Shown piece after piece: positions 43,484 through 55,710 of a stretch of 64,000 nucleotides of DNA (its first letter is position 1; the number at the start of each line of letters is the position of its first letter). Origin of the DNA: Coprinellus micaceus (lineage: Eukaryota; Basidiomycota; Agaricomycetes; Agaricales; Psathyrellaceae). Below the pieces are notes generated by a model. The model made no database searches. It had not been told where the DNA came from and worked only from the letters and a program-made list of their open reading frames with translations. The stretch spans positions 806,001 through 870,000 of the forward strand of contig OX596336.1 of NCBI GenBank assembly GCA_951394405.1, in the 5' to 3' direction. Both the position numbers and the translations under genes were made by a program.

Positions 43484-44117
43484 GGTCAACAGGGTGGGGT
43501 GGGGTGGAGTGGTTGTGGGGAACGCTGTGTAGGACTGTGTTTTTTGAATGCTCTGGTGTGTGGACAGCGGATGAGATTGCTGGTTTGATTCCCTCTCCGC
43601 AGGGGAGTCCGGGATTTCAATGGACAAAGTCCTTGCAGCAGCAAGCGAGTTCTTGTCCACAAATTGTTGGCAATGCTTTGAAAAATGAATCCACAATCGT
43701 TGTGGACAAGGTTTCCCTTCCCTTTTGAGTAGCGTGCTTCCTGCACATCGACAATCTGTCAATTGAGGACAGCTGTCATGCTTTTGACACTTGTTCTGGG
43801 CACACTGCACATTCGTGCTGTCCCATCACTTCGCGCCCCAGGCGCACTATCTCTGTGCACCCTGAGCGCGTTCTTGCGGTCTCTGGGCGTGCCGCCCACC
43901 AAGAATATGTAGTCATTTCGATGACATAGCTACATCAAACATGAGCGACAGGGGTATGGTACAAAAATCAAACACCAAAAAGGATGTAGGGCTAGGAGAA
44001 CGTAAGAACGGACCTGCAGCTCCAAGAAATAAGATAAATGTGAGCTGCAGAGCAAGGAGGGGGTGGATAATGGGGCGCACTCAACAAATGAACTGTGCGA
44101 ACTCACCGTGTCAGTGA
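43484..44117. other. Intergenic, promoter side of the previous gene
   Basis: No gene is recognised. A frame extending upstream of 43483 in the same direction as the gene is probably 5' leader. A GGTTTGATTCC word at 43577 looks like a pol III B-box, but no tRNA fold surrounds it. Confidence 0.35.
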
Positions 44118-46430
44118 TCATTTAGACATTCCGAGCAACATCTTGAAACAATCATTCAGATCCTTGACGGCGTTGTGCCAGCGCTCGTCACTCTTGCTCA
44201 AGCCCACCCACATCTTCAACGAAACCATGATAATGTACAACCCCCACTCTCCCAACTTCTTCAAAGTGCCCACCATCACGCTCTCGTGATCGCTCTCCAG
44301 CTTCAGGGGCAGTACTCCCGATTCCTCTCCCGTCCGTCCTGCAGGCTGCAACCTACTCCACCAGACAATCCACTGATGCGCATAGTCAGGCAGTCCCTCA
44401 ATAGGGACCTCTGGAATGCTGGTGAATTTCCGCGTGGTAAGCCAGATCTCAACCGGGCGATAATTGGCAGCCGCAATACGAGCACCAGTGGGGTTCATGA
44501 CCATCACCTTGAAGCTCTGCCAATTCTGAACACATTCCGTCCACAGGGTTGTCAAACCCAGATAGCAGCCAATCACGCCCAGGGAGGACCCAATCGGGAA
44601 GCTGTTTGCCTTGCGAAGGCACTTCCCCCGCCCACGTTCCCCATCAGGACCCTCTGCATGGTCCTCCTCTGCGGTCTTGTGCTTGCTCTGGTGGTCCGTC
44701 TTGGGTGCGAAGACTATTGGCTCCTCAGTGAATTCATCCTCATTGGGGACATCAAAATGGAGTTGACGATTGGGGTCCTCGTCATCCAGGAACAGTGGCG
44801 GTGGGAGGGTGATCTGGTGCGTGCTGTTGACTGAATTCCCATCCGTCTTGTCCCCTCTGGCTGACCGCCCTGTAGATTCACCCCACACAGCATCTAAGCG
44901 CTTCTTCTCCTCTTCCTCCACCCTCCTTTCAGCCTCTTCCTTCTGTTTGACAGCCTCCTCCCCCTCCTTCAGTAACTGTGCAATCTCTTCGACTACATCA
45001 GAACTGCCAGGGGTGATCACCAAGAACGGGTACTCGGTGATTGAAGCTGCCCCACTCTCCTTCTGGCTGCCATCCATCCTTGACGACACACCCGTCTCAA
45101 CTTCCACAAGATCACCGTTACCCGCAGGTTCCTCCATCGAAGTGGATCCAGCCTTGCTTGTGCTCTTCCCCAGTGCCACCTCCTTCTGGGTGCCTCCCTC
45201 TCCACCCTTCTTTGTACCACCCGTTTTAGCCGCCTTGGAAGTAGCGCTCTGCTTCGTACTTCCATTTGTCTTACTCTTTCGTTTGGCCACTGGGTGCGGC
45301 TTCACTGTCTTCTTCGCTTTGACAGGAGGCTCCAAGACATCATCTTCGTGGTCATCGGACTTGCTGCCCTCATCCTTGTCCTCATCTACAGCCTTCTTGC
45401 CGACCTCACATCCTCCGACATACTCCATAAAGCCCTCCAAACACCCGGCCTTTGCGAGTGCATCCGGGTCTGCGTCATCATCAATTGTGACTGCCCGTTG
45501 GAGACAAACTTCCTCCACTGGAAAATGAACCCTGGTGAGTGAGGTTTCATGTGTGGAGAGGGAATTACACTCACAAAAGAGGTGATGGCAGAATGTTCCG
45601 AAGGGAGGAAGCGTCTTCCTCTTCAGGCAGGGATCATGATCTCTGAAGGTATCCCCATCTTCTGTTTTCTCCCAGTACCAGGATACTGTCTGGCATTCTC
45701 CGTTGACTAGTGAGGGATTGGGTCCACCTGCAAGTACAGCGAACGTCCATCCTGTCTTATCAGCCAGGGGCTCAAAAACAGCCTTGAAGATTTTGGGAAG
45801 TGCTGTCTGCATCCTGCATATTCGTGCGTTCTTGTTTCAATCTGATGGTCTAATTTAATACTTACAGAACATACTCATGGGGGGTGTACTCCTGCGTCTT
45901 ACCGCTCATGATTTCTTGTAGGAGTCCTTCGGTATCCTCCCGCTCCTTCTCAAGAGCCTCGAACTCTGCACGGACTATGTCACGGATGTCCTCGTCCTCA
46001 CCTTCATAGATCTCCGCAGCCCTTAGATTGATGTAGGAGAGCTTGTGGTTATTGTCAATACCCTTCTGGACGATTTCCACATCTGTCTTTGGCTTGACAC
46101 ACTTTTCAAAGTACATTCTCTGGTAGACTTGGACTTCGCTCAGCTTCCCCATTGCTCGAACGACTGGTGTCAGGTTGAAGGAGATCTTGGCCTTCCCCTT
46201 ACAGCTATTGGATGTGTGGTTGTAAAAAAATCCTTTGATTTGCTATCCAGGCTGGTGTCAGCATACTTGAATCGCCCTTCAACCCGGTTGGGGAACATAC
46301 CTCCATGCGGCCCACAAGCCACTTGTCCTCGTTCAGGTAGATTTCGTCCTTCCTCTTGTGTACGTGTGCTGTGGCGCGTCCTTTCTTCCTGGTACCCCCC
46401 CTGCTGGCCTCGAGCACTGCCTGTGCCTGT
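44118..46430 (-). CDS. Unnamed agaricomycete family protein with WW-LQP-type C-terminus
   Basis: Multi-exon gene that reads cleanly. The upstream part (46430-46318; KRKDEIYLNEDKWLVGRME) joins across a GTATGT intron to QIKGFFYNHTSNSCKGKAKI then SFNLTPVVRAMGKLSEV (46260-45860). A further intron leads to ALPKIFKAVFEPLADKTGWT then FAVLAGGPNPS (45800-45700), and a GTGAGT intron follows near 45590-45540. A Lys/Ser/Glu-rich disordered middle with a coiled coil (QLLKEGEEAVKQKEEAERRV) precedes a conserved C-terminus: ANYRPVEIWLTTRKFTSIP, HQWIVWWSRLQPAGR, LGEWGLYIIMVSLKMWVGLS, WHNAVKDLNDCFKMLLG. I recognise the family as widespread in these fungi, without assigned function. No internal stop after splicing. 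The 5' end is uncertain and lies 15 bp from a divergent gene. Confidence 0.65.
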
Positions 46431-46444
46431 GCCTCTGCTGCAAC

Positions 46445-47064
46445 ATGGTCAACTCCTCCAAGCTCTCTGCTGCCCCCGGCGTCAAGCCCACCATCAACAA
46501 CAACGCCGCCACCACCTCAACTGTTGAGGACCACCCTGGAAGGCCCTGGGTCTTCCATCTTGAGGATATTGTCTGCCCACTTGTGCGCATGGGAGGCACA
46601 TTTGTCTCCCCTCATGACCAGATGCTCAAGGGTAAGTAGGATTTCTCTTGCGAGTACTCGTTGTGCTAATGCTACTCTCAGAGGACGCCCATCTCGCAAG
46701 GGTCGCAGCTGCTGCTGAGGCTGGCAAGCTCCCCTCTACCAAGCCCTCCCGTGTTGACAACCTCATCTGCGTGCTCGAGAAGCAGCCGAAGAAGGAGACC
46801 CTCTCTGACCTCAAGGCTGCCGCTGCCCAGATGAGTCTCGAAGACAGTAAGTACTATGTATTCCTACTGCCTGCTGACACCTCAACTCACACTCACTATG
46901 CAGAAGTCAAGGTCGAGCAGACTACTGCACTCCACACCATGGATGGCAACTTCGGTGCTGGGTCTAGCTCCGCCCCTCCTGCCCCCGGCATCACCTGTAC
47001 CCACTGCGGACACGTTGACACGATTCAGACTGTCCCTGCCTCCCCTGTCCCTCCCTCCAAGCCC
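46445..47064 (+). pseudogene. Unrecognised gene truncated by a transposon
   Basis: ATG 46445 (MVNSSKLSAAPGVKPTINNN), exon to 46631, intron GTAAGT..TCTCAG (46632-46680), exon to 46849 (EDAHLARVAAAAEAGKLPS, KKETLSDLKAAAAQMSLED), intron to 46904, then VEQTTALHTMDGNF and a Cys pair CTHCGHVDT. It runs into transposon A2 at 47065 with no continuation recognised beyond. Splice sites and codon-like composition support a real gene. Function unknown. Its start almost touches the start of the divergent gene at 44118-46430, so one of the two 5' ends may be chimeric. Confidence 0.55.
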
Positions 47065-49887
47065 CACCTAGGTCACCCAGCTGAGCTGGCTCTAAGCCGG
47101 ACTCAGCTGGCCTCAGCTGCCCGGCTTAGAGCTGGCCAGCTGGGTCGCCAGCTGGGCTGGGCTGAGTGCGGGCTCAGCTGTAGGACGCTGGCTGAGCTGT
47201 AAATCAGTGAGCTGAGCTGCTCGCTGAGCCCAGCTGAGCGATGTTCAGCTGAGCTGGAGTGGACTCAGCTTGTGCGGCTGAGCTGGGGGTGCGTGCTCAG
47301 CTGCCCTCAGCTGACCTCAGCCAACGCATAGCTAGCTCAGCCCAGTGTCATCGGGCTGAGCCTCACACCCACATAACCCAGCTGAGCTGAAGCTGGCTCA
47401 GCTCAGCTGAGGTGTGATGGTCACATGGTGACAGATGTGACCAATATGTGACACAACAAACAAAGACAAACATGACAAACAAACAAATGATGATGGCATA
47501 CATACACAAATAGATATGATGTCATAGATCCAAAATGATGCTCATTTAGATAAGACTATTGATATTCGCATGGGTGATATTATGGTCAATTCTTGTCCGA
47601 TAAGGGTGATTTTGGTATCGTTAGAAAGCGCTTGGCGGCCTCTACACTGCATGCAAACCAAATTAATTGGGGCAAAATAAGTGAAGAATAAGTTTGGAAA
47701 TAACTTGGTTATTTCCTCCTTATTTTGCTGAAAGTAAATTGCCAGAAATAGGCCACATTCCCTGCCAAAGTCGTACAATCCGGGCAAATTATTTGGTCCG
47801 AAATAATTTGCAGAATAATCAAGTTATTTTGTTGCTTATTCTGGACTTATTCGGGCACAAATAACTTGCTTTGTGTGCAGTGCTATCTGGATTTGTATAG
47901 TAGGTAATCAAATGAGGTACTGACACATGTCAAATAGTGGTTTTCTCAATACTAGGATTTGCAAGGACACCATTTGGCTTAGTTTGGTGGAGAATGTGAT
48001 TAGCAAAACCTTTCCAGCACAAACTGGGTGGACAGGAAGGGCCAGGACTACTGCAGTTTCAGGAGTATTTGGATAATTAGAAGACAAGTTTCAGTGGTAG
48101 AGGCAAGTGAACACATGTAATGTGGTCATCCAGCTTCCTACTACCACCCATAAATCACACAAGATCACATCCCCTGATTTTGCTTGACCGCATAGGGTGT
48201 TATGTGAGGGCCAGTACCACCATGCAACATGCAACGGTCCCTTACACGCTGGGGTTCAGATGTATTTGGGTTATTAGCAAACAGATCTTGACATTGGGGG
48301 GTGGCAGACACATGCAGTGTAATCACCCAGCCATATGCTATCACCAATAAATCACACAAGATCCCCTCATCAAATTTGCCTGACCTCATATGGTGGTGTG
48401 CATGGTAGATGCATGCTTGTTCCATGGCATGGGCTTATAAACACACACTCTCAGCTCACTTAGAAGGTATTGGGATAGTGACCTCATATGGTATGGACTG
48501 CAGCTTTGAGTACCAGACAAGCCCCATGCATTGCAACCAGCTCTGAAATAAGCTGTGCGAAAACCGATGTATCACTTGTTTGAGGCACCCGCAATAGTTC
48601 ACACACATTTTGGTCTATGGAATTGGGAGAAGGTCATCCACAAATACAAATGTCAAAAGACACCTAAGCAAACAGACCACCCATTGCTATGGAATAGCCC
48701 AAACTGTCCATTTGGTACCAGTTGTAACTGAAGTGCAAAGTTGTTCAGCACAACTGCTGCAAGCTGGCAGTGTTCCTGCTACATCTTGGGCATGTGTGCT
48801 CCGTTTTCTTTCCGGTCTTTTGTATTCTGCATCATTTTAAGGCCTGGTTTTTATGTGTATGGTGGCCAACTGTCCCACGGTCTCCATCATACTGAATGGG
48901 CATGAATATAGCTGTTGCTCATCACTTTTGGCACTTTGAGCTGAATTCAGCAGGACTGGTGTGCATTTAAGATGGGGGAGATCCTGTAAGAGGTAGTACG
49001 GAACACATATAACACTTTCAAATATTTATTTGGCCATCTGGAGTGTCAGGGCAGCATGAAATGACCTTTGCACTTGCAGATCACGAGGTTTTTACAGTTT
49101 TTGGTTGTTTTATGAAGACAGGGGATAGGTAAAAGTGGTATAAGTGGTATTACGGAGACTCTGCACCACCCTCACACCGTTTATACAATAACCGGGCATC
49201 AGAGAGCAGGCATTGAGATGGAATGGCACTCGCAAGCACCCAAATCATGAGAAATCGACGAAAATGCTTATTTTTGACAGCTGTATTGAATGGGTTCTGG
49301 AAACGTTACATGCATTGAAAAGCCCCGAATAAGGGCTTTCGAACGGTACCAAAACCATCCTTATCGGCCAGGAACTGAGTGCAATCAGGCTCATCGCAAT
49401 CAGCCTGTTTCTTATCTAAATGAGTGTGACATCATCCTGTGCCTGACGATCATGACCTCATTGATAGATCTTATCACCATGACATCATAATTATTTTTAT
49501 TTGATATGATGTCATTATCCAATTTTGCGAGGTGTGACATGGATGTGACAAACATATACAAACATACACAAAGCGTGACAGATGCGTGACAGAGGCTCAG
49601 CCCTGCGGCTGAGCCAGCTGACCTGAGATGGGCTGAGCCAGCCCTTTCACAAAATATTTTACAAATGTTGGGCGTGGTTATCGTCGGCCCAGCTAAGGCT
49701 GCTCAGCTAGACTCAGCTGGACTCAGCTGGACGGGCTCAGCTGGGATGTGAGCTGAGCCCACCTTGCATAAGCTGAGCAACATCTCACCTGGCTCAGCTA
49801 GCCGCTCAGCTCACTGATTTACAGCTCAGCCGGCGTCCTACAGCTGAGCCCGCACTCAGCCCAGCCCAGCTGGCGACCCAGCTGGCC
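47065..49887. mobile_element. Transposon A2, AGCT-rich arms, right tip missing
   Basis: Left tip CACCTAGGTCACC at 47065, with the same CTGAGCTGGCTCTAAGCC..CCGGCTTAGAGC palindromes as A1. The right arm mirrors the left only as far as GCGACCCAGCTGGCC (49887); about 68 bp of terminal sequence are absent and the next element starts at once. Inner core: CTCATTTAGATAAG (47540) with GATAAGGGTGATTTTGGTATC..GAAAG, mirrored at 49330-49430. The middle is homologous to A1 in the opposite orientation (for example the reverse complement of the A1 segment near 14290-14530 at 48690-48970). Left flank CCAAGCCC has no partner at the right. Confidence 0.88.
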
Positions 49888-52800
49888 CACCTCAGTCACA
49901 TGGACCCACCTACCACTAGGGCTCAAATATGTTGCAGGTCCAGGTACCCAAGTAGTGGGCCCTACCTGGATGCGTCCAGCCTGGGCCAGCCTGGCTCTGT
50001 CCAGCCCCCTGCCTGGTTCTGGTCCATTCTGGACCTACTGGATCCCTCCAGCACTGGATTCATCCACCTGGACCTCTCCAGCCTGTGGATCCATCCATCT
50101 GGACCTGATTGCTTGGTCATCTGATGACATGTCACATCAGGGGTTTCTGGGGTCCTGATGCTGGACCAGATCCAGCTGCTGGATGTGTCCAGCCATGACA
50201 TCATCTGTGCCTGGAACTATATTTGGGGGGTGATGTCATAGATACCAAATATAGATATGATGTTATGAAGATCAGGCACAGGTACCAGATTTGATGGCAG
50301 ATAGCCTTGCCATCAAATGACATCACAGATCTCAGGAACAGGTACCAGATTTGATGGGACATAATCTGTCCATCAAATGACATCACAGGTACCGGGTTTG
50401 ATGGACAGATTGTGTCCATCAAATGACATCACACTCATTTAGATAAGGGCAAGCAATACTCGTTGCTCTCTATCTCTATGGGTTATGGCCCAATAAGGAA
50501 GATTTGGGTATCATTAGAAAGCGCTGACTTGGGGCTATCCAAATCTGGTTTGTCCAGGTGAACCCAATGCTTCCAACCCTGTCAGGAGGTGGTTTATCTC
50601 GATATCTGTGTTTTTCATTGTATATTGTGTAAATAAACACAGATGAACAGCAGTATGGGATCAATCTTAGGCCAGAGAATAAAGTGGTGTATGCAATGCA
50701 CCAGTCCTGGGGGCTCTTATAGCTTATTCTTCCTTTTTCAGTCATAGACTAACACAATTGAATGTGGCACACAAGTTGTATGATGTGTAAGCTGTGGTGC
50801 CCAGACAAGAGTATCTATGTCTGATAGATCATACCAGTTGTCAAATGAGCTGTTTCCAGTGGGAAAACAGAGTAATAACACCACAATATCCAAGCAACAC
50901 AGAATACACCTCTCACCCATAATACAGGCGAAATCCTAGTATTTGGCTATTTATGGTGGCTGTGCATAGTCCCACACCAAATAGCTTTGGAAAATGTAAA
51001 TGAGGCATCATTCGGGGTAGATTAAAAAAGACTGCAAAGGAAACGGACCACACACTCAAAAGATATGTGAGAAATAGTCACTTTGCAACAAGACATTACA
51101 GAAGTACTAGGAACAACCACTGCAAGCCAGCCAAAACCTGGTACCCCTTCCATATCTTTGCAACCCCTGATCCGTTTTCCTTCTGGTTTGGNNNNNNNNN
51201 NNNNNNNNNNNNNNNNNNNNNNNNNNNNNNNNNNNNNNNNNNNNNNNNNNNNNNNNNNNNNNNNNNNNNNNNNNNNNNNNNNNNNNNNNNNNNNNNNNNN
51301 NNNNNNNNNNNNNNNNNNNNNNNNNNNNNNNNNNNNNNNNNNNNNNNNNNNNNNNNNNNNNNNNNNNNNNNNNNNNNNNNNNNNNNNNNNNCTGACTTGG
51401 GGCTATCCAAATCTGGTTTGTCCAGGTGAACCCAATGCTTCCAACCCTGTCAGGAGGTGGTTTATCTCGATATCTGTGTTTTTCATTGTATATTGTGTAA
51501 ATAAACACAGATGAACAGCAGTATGGGATCAATCTTAGGCCAGAGAATAAAGTGGTGTATGCAATGCACCAGTCCTGGGGGCTCTTATAGCTTATTCTTC
51601 CTTTTTCAGTCATAGACTAACACAATTGAATGTGGCACACAAGTTGTATGATGTGTAAGCTGTGGTGCCCAGACAAGAGTATCTATGTCTGATAGATCAT
51701 ACCAGTTGTCAAATGAGCTGTTTCCAGTGGGAAAACAGAGTAATAACACCACAATATCCAAGCAACACAGAATACACCTCTCACCCATAATACAGGCGAA
51801 ATCCTAGTATTTGGCTATTTATGGTGGCTGTGCATAGTCCCACACCAAATAGCTTTGGAAAATGTAAATGAGGCATCATTCGGGGTAGATTAAAAAAGAC
51901 TGCAAAGGAAACGGACCACACACTCAAAAGATATGTGAGAAATAGTCACTTTGCAACAAGACATTACAGAAGTACTAGGAACAACCACTGCAAGCCAGCC
52001 AAAACCTGGTACCCCTTCCATATCTTTGCAACCCCTGATCCGTTTTCCTTCTGGTTTGGTGATTTCTGTTCTATTTCTTGCTCTTATGCTATTTCCCATA
52101 AGTACCAACTTTCCCACAGCTGTCTTCCTACTGATTTGGCATGGAGACTGTTATTACCAACACAATTGTGCTCCTATCCCCTTGCTGTGCTTCCAGTTTC
52201 AAGTCTGGTGTGAAAATACATTGTGGTATGGTGTATAGGATATGTAAGCATTATTTAAATGGCTTAGATCCTTCAGGAGGGGCTTGGATCATTGGTGAGT
52301 TGGACACCACAGGGATGATTCTGTGACTAATGAACAATTTGGGCTATTTTGTATTGATTAAAAGGGAATGGGGAGGTGTGGGGTTGTGTATTTGGTGGAA
52401 TTTGGTGGCAGCTACGAGTCCCACAAACTAATTGGATCAAAAATTATATATTACAAGCCAGAGGTGGGCTCGCAAAGTGGCATATCAAATGATTTGAATG
52501 GTTTACATGATTATAGAGCAGGAATTGAACAAGTTAGCAAATAGTGAGAGGAGTTAGAAAGCCCCAAGTCAGCGCTTTCTAATGATACCCAAATCTTCCT
52601 TATTGGGCCATAACCCATAGAGATAGAGAGCAACGAGTATTGCTTGCCCTTATCTAAATGAGTGTGATGTCATTTGATGGACACAATCTGTCCATCAAAC
52701 CCGGTACCTGTGATGTCATTTGATGGACAGATTATGTCCCATCAAATCTGGTACCTGTTCCTGAGATCTGTGATGTCATTTGATGGCAAGGCTATCTGCC

Positions 52801-53208
52801 ATCAAATCTGGTACCTGTGCCTGATCTTCATAACATCATATCTATATTTGGTATCTATGACATCACCCCCCAAATATAGTTCCAGGCACAGATGATGTCA
52901 TGGCTGGACACATCCAGCAGCTGGATCTGGTCCAGCATCAGGACCCCAGAAACCCCTGATGTGACATGTCATCAGATGACCAAGCAATCAGGTCCAGATG
53001 GATGGATCCACAGGCTGGAGAGGTCCAGGTGGATGAATCCAGTGCTGGAGGGATCCAGTAGGTCCAGAATGGACCAGAACCAGGCAGGGGGCTGGACAGA
53101 GCCAGGCTGGCCCAGGCTGGACGCATCCAGGTAGGGCCCACTACTTGGGTACCTGGACCTGCAACATATTTGAGCCCTAGTGGTAGGTGGGTCCATGTGA
53201 CTGAGGTG
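49888..53208. mobile_element. Transposon B3, GGTCCA/GGATCC-word arms, contains a gap
   Basis: Tips CACCTCAGTCACATGG / CCATGTGACTGAGGTG. Inverted arms of about 650 bp (49888-50537 / 52559-53208) are near perfect. The outer words are related to B2 (CTGGATGCGTCCAGCC, TGGACCAGATCC); the inner CTCATTTAGATAAG (50436) and GATTTGGGTATC..GAAAG core is shared. The span is 3321 bp, but a 200-N gap is flanked by two identical 668-bp segments; collapsing these gives about 2453 bp, close to B2. The left end abuts truncated A2, and no target duplication is found (AGCTGGCC versus CCACCGCA). Confidence 0.88.
51192..51391. other. Assembly gap with duplicated flanks
   Basis: Two hundred N. The 668 bases before it (50524-51191) and the 668 bases after it begin (51392-52059) are the same sequence, which is most simply a scaffolding artefact where overlapping ends were not merged. 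Confidence 0.95.
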
Positions 53209-53220
53209 CCACCGCATCAA

Positions 53221-55710
53221 ATGCCTAAGCACGCAAAATCCAACAAACACCATGCTGATGCAACACCTGGACCCCCTCCCACACTGGAAGAAGGCCAAGT
53301 TGTGATCAAGGCTTTGAAAGTGCTCCTGGTCGAGGCACGAGACCTTGACCCCACGTCGGACCTCGTCACAGCAAGACAAGAGCTCGTCCATCCATCAGTA
53401 AGACCCCAGAATTAACGCAGTATATCACGCCAGAGCTTACCTGCAGTTTCTTTTTACCAATTTAGATGGTATTATATGCTGCATACAAGGCGCATGGGCA
53501 TGAAAAATTCAAATCAACTGGGGGTGTTGAAAGGTGGCTGCTCGTCCTCAGGGGTCGCCAGAACCTCATAACCGATAAGAAGGCGAAGCTCAATCCCACC
53601 ATATTCTACACCAAACCATTCATCTGGACACCTGACAATGACGAGGAGTATTTCGGCAAGGATGATGTGATGGAGACTGGTCCGACGGCACCGCCACGCA
53701 TAGAGGAGAGCAGCGAGTACAATGGGCAACTTGCTGAAGGTGGGAGCGCTGACGGAGAAGGCGAGATTGACCCTGACCACCAGATGGGAGATGAATTCCT
53801 TAGCCGGTGGTGAGGTAGAGGAGGAGGAAGACAATGTCAAAGAAGGTGGATCCCCAGGCGTTGAGGGAATGGGCGTTGAGGAGGAAAAAGGAGGGAAGGG
53901 TGATGTGAGAGCCAGTCGAGAGAAGGAAAGGGTGGAGAGAACAGGGGTGTTGGGGGAAAAGGGGTGTTGGGGGAAAAGGGAGTAGAAGGGACAAGTGGGG
54001 CACCAAAGGCATCGAAAAAGAGGGGTAAGCAGAGGGTCACGACTGTGCAGGCCGACACCACGTCGGATCTGCGTACAAATCCCGATGGATTGTCGGGAGG
54101 AGTGGGTGGGGAGAGCGCCAAGAGCGTCGGAGGTGGTATGGGGGGACCTGGTCGAACACTTCGGGGGAGAAAGCGTGTGAGCGGGGAGATGGAGGATGAT
54201 GATGACACTAGCATCATAAGCAAGGGCAAGCGCAAGGTACGTGCCCAACCCATACATTTATCCTAGCTTAACTGACCAACAGTTAGGATGACCCAAAGTC
54301 TCAACGAGAATGAGTTACTAGACCCCTACCTCCAAGACGCATTACCCCAGCGATACCTGGCGAGCTTGCGAAAGGCGACATCTATATGCAGGTGTCCGCG
54401 CTCGTGGAGGAGCAGGCAGTTCACGATGCCAAACTCTCCGATCTTCAAGGTGAAGTCAAGCTTGTCCAGAGAGCCCAGGTGAGTTCATTCAGATAGTTCG
54501 CCTTTGCTGTGCCTGTGCTCACCACAAGCTAGGAACAAGATCGCTCAACGATCCTCCAGCGCATTGACAAGAGCATTGTCAATCACCAGGTCACTTCCCG
54601 AGAGCATGGAAAGAGGTTGAACACGGTGGAGGAGAAGGTCGCCAAGCTCAACAATACGACCACGCACCCCCTCGTCAATCCAAGCGCAAGGGTGGAGTCG
54701 CAGGTGTTGAGCGATGAGGAGGGTCGTGCAGAGTTGTTGGAGGGAGTCCCAACGCCGCTCAGCATTGATGATTGCATCACCACTGCAGTGGCCTCCGCTG
54801 TGAGTAACGAACAGCAGCAAATGACCTTGACCATGGGTCAGCAGTTCAATACTCTACGTCAGTATATTGCAAATAGGCTCGACAAAGAGGAACGGGGGAA
54901 CCAAGAATATCGCACCGCATGCTTGCAGCGGGAGAATGAGCAGCAGGCTGCCACAGCTTGGCGACTCGACAACCTCTTCTACCTGGTCCAGGGCTTGTAT
55001 GGGCAGTCCTCCCAAAGCCAAGGACCGTTTCCAGTGGTCAGTTGGTCTAGCAATATTTTCCGTTTTACCCGCTGATGAGTGTTCCCAGATGCAACAGCAT
55101 GCTGATGGCCCTCTGTACCGCTCACCCTCTGCACCTTCCTTGCTGCCGAGTGGTGAGAGGTATAATGAGGGTCATGGAGGCCAGTCCATGCATTATTCCA
55201 ACAACCCCGTCCATCCCTCAAGCGGCCACCCCTCCTCACCCACTTCATCCCAGCTACACCAATCCCCATCAGCCTCATCCAGACCGGGGGCATGCAAGTG
55301 GCATGTCGGGCAACCTCAGTGGTTGCGCCGTGCCACCTACAAGCCATGTGGCATACCCAGAATTCCAGTACTACCACGACAGTCGGCACCGTGGAACGAT
55401 GTCTATGAACATGCAGCCTCCTATGTTTGTGCGTGGACGTCCTGATGAGGGGGAAGGCTCTGCATCGCAGTGCCAGCCAGCAGCATCCCATCGGAATTGA
55501 GGTGTGGCAAATGCGCTGGCAGGAGCACCCCTGCAAGGTGATGTTCCGAATGTGGGCTATCAGACTCCTGCGATAGGGGGTTCCGGCAATGTGAGCATCG
55601 CCCAAGATGGGGGAGTCCCGTACTCGGTAAGAAAGCAATGGGGTTCGGACACATCCATGCTAACATCCCTTCCTTTGTCAACCAATTCCAAATTGCAGAA
55701 CCACCCTTGA
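53221..55710 (+). pseudogene. Coiled-coil protein with Gly/Pro-rich tail, frame-broken
   Basis: ATG 53221 (MPKHAKSNKHHADATPGPPP), exon to about 53398, intron to 53465, then YAAYKAHGHEKFKSTGGVER and LNPTIFYTKPFIWTPDNDEE. It stops at 53813 and continues in other frames through an acidic Gly/Glu/Lys-rich linker (53810-54236). After an intron ending 54284, coiled-coil sequence (QVSALVEEQAVHDAKLSDLQ) and, after another intron, RIDKSIVNHQVTSREHGKRL..TVEEKVAKLN follow to 55040. The tail is Pro/His/Ser-rich (FQYYHDSRHRGTMSMNMQ) with TGA at about 55498. Unknown function. The gene begins only 12 bp after transposon B3, so its true 5' end may have been removed. Confidence 0.5.

Noticed and set aside
43570..43620. 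Possible tRNA gene (GGTTTGATTCC)
   Set aside because: No A-box at proper spacing and no cloverleaf stems.
44770..45528. Ser-rich plus-strand frame of 252 codons
   Set aside because: It is antisense to the Lys/Glu/Ser-rich middle of the minus-strand gene at 44118-46430.
51067..51613. Frames running through the N gap
   Set aside because: They consist largely of unknown residues and duplicated non-coding transposon sequence.
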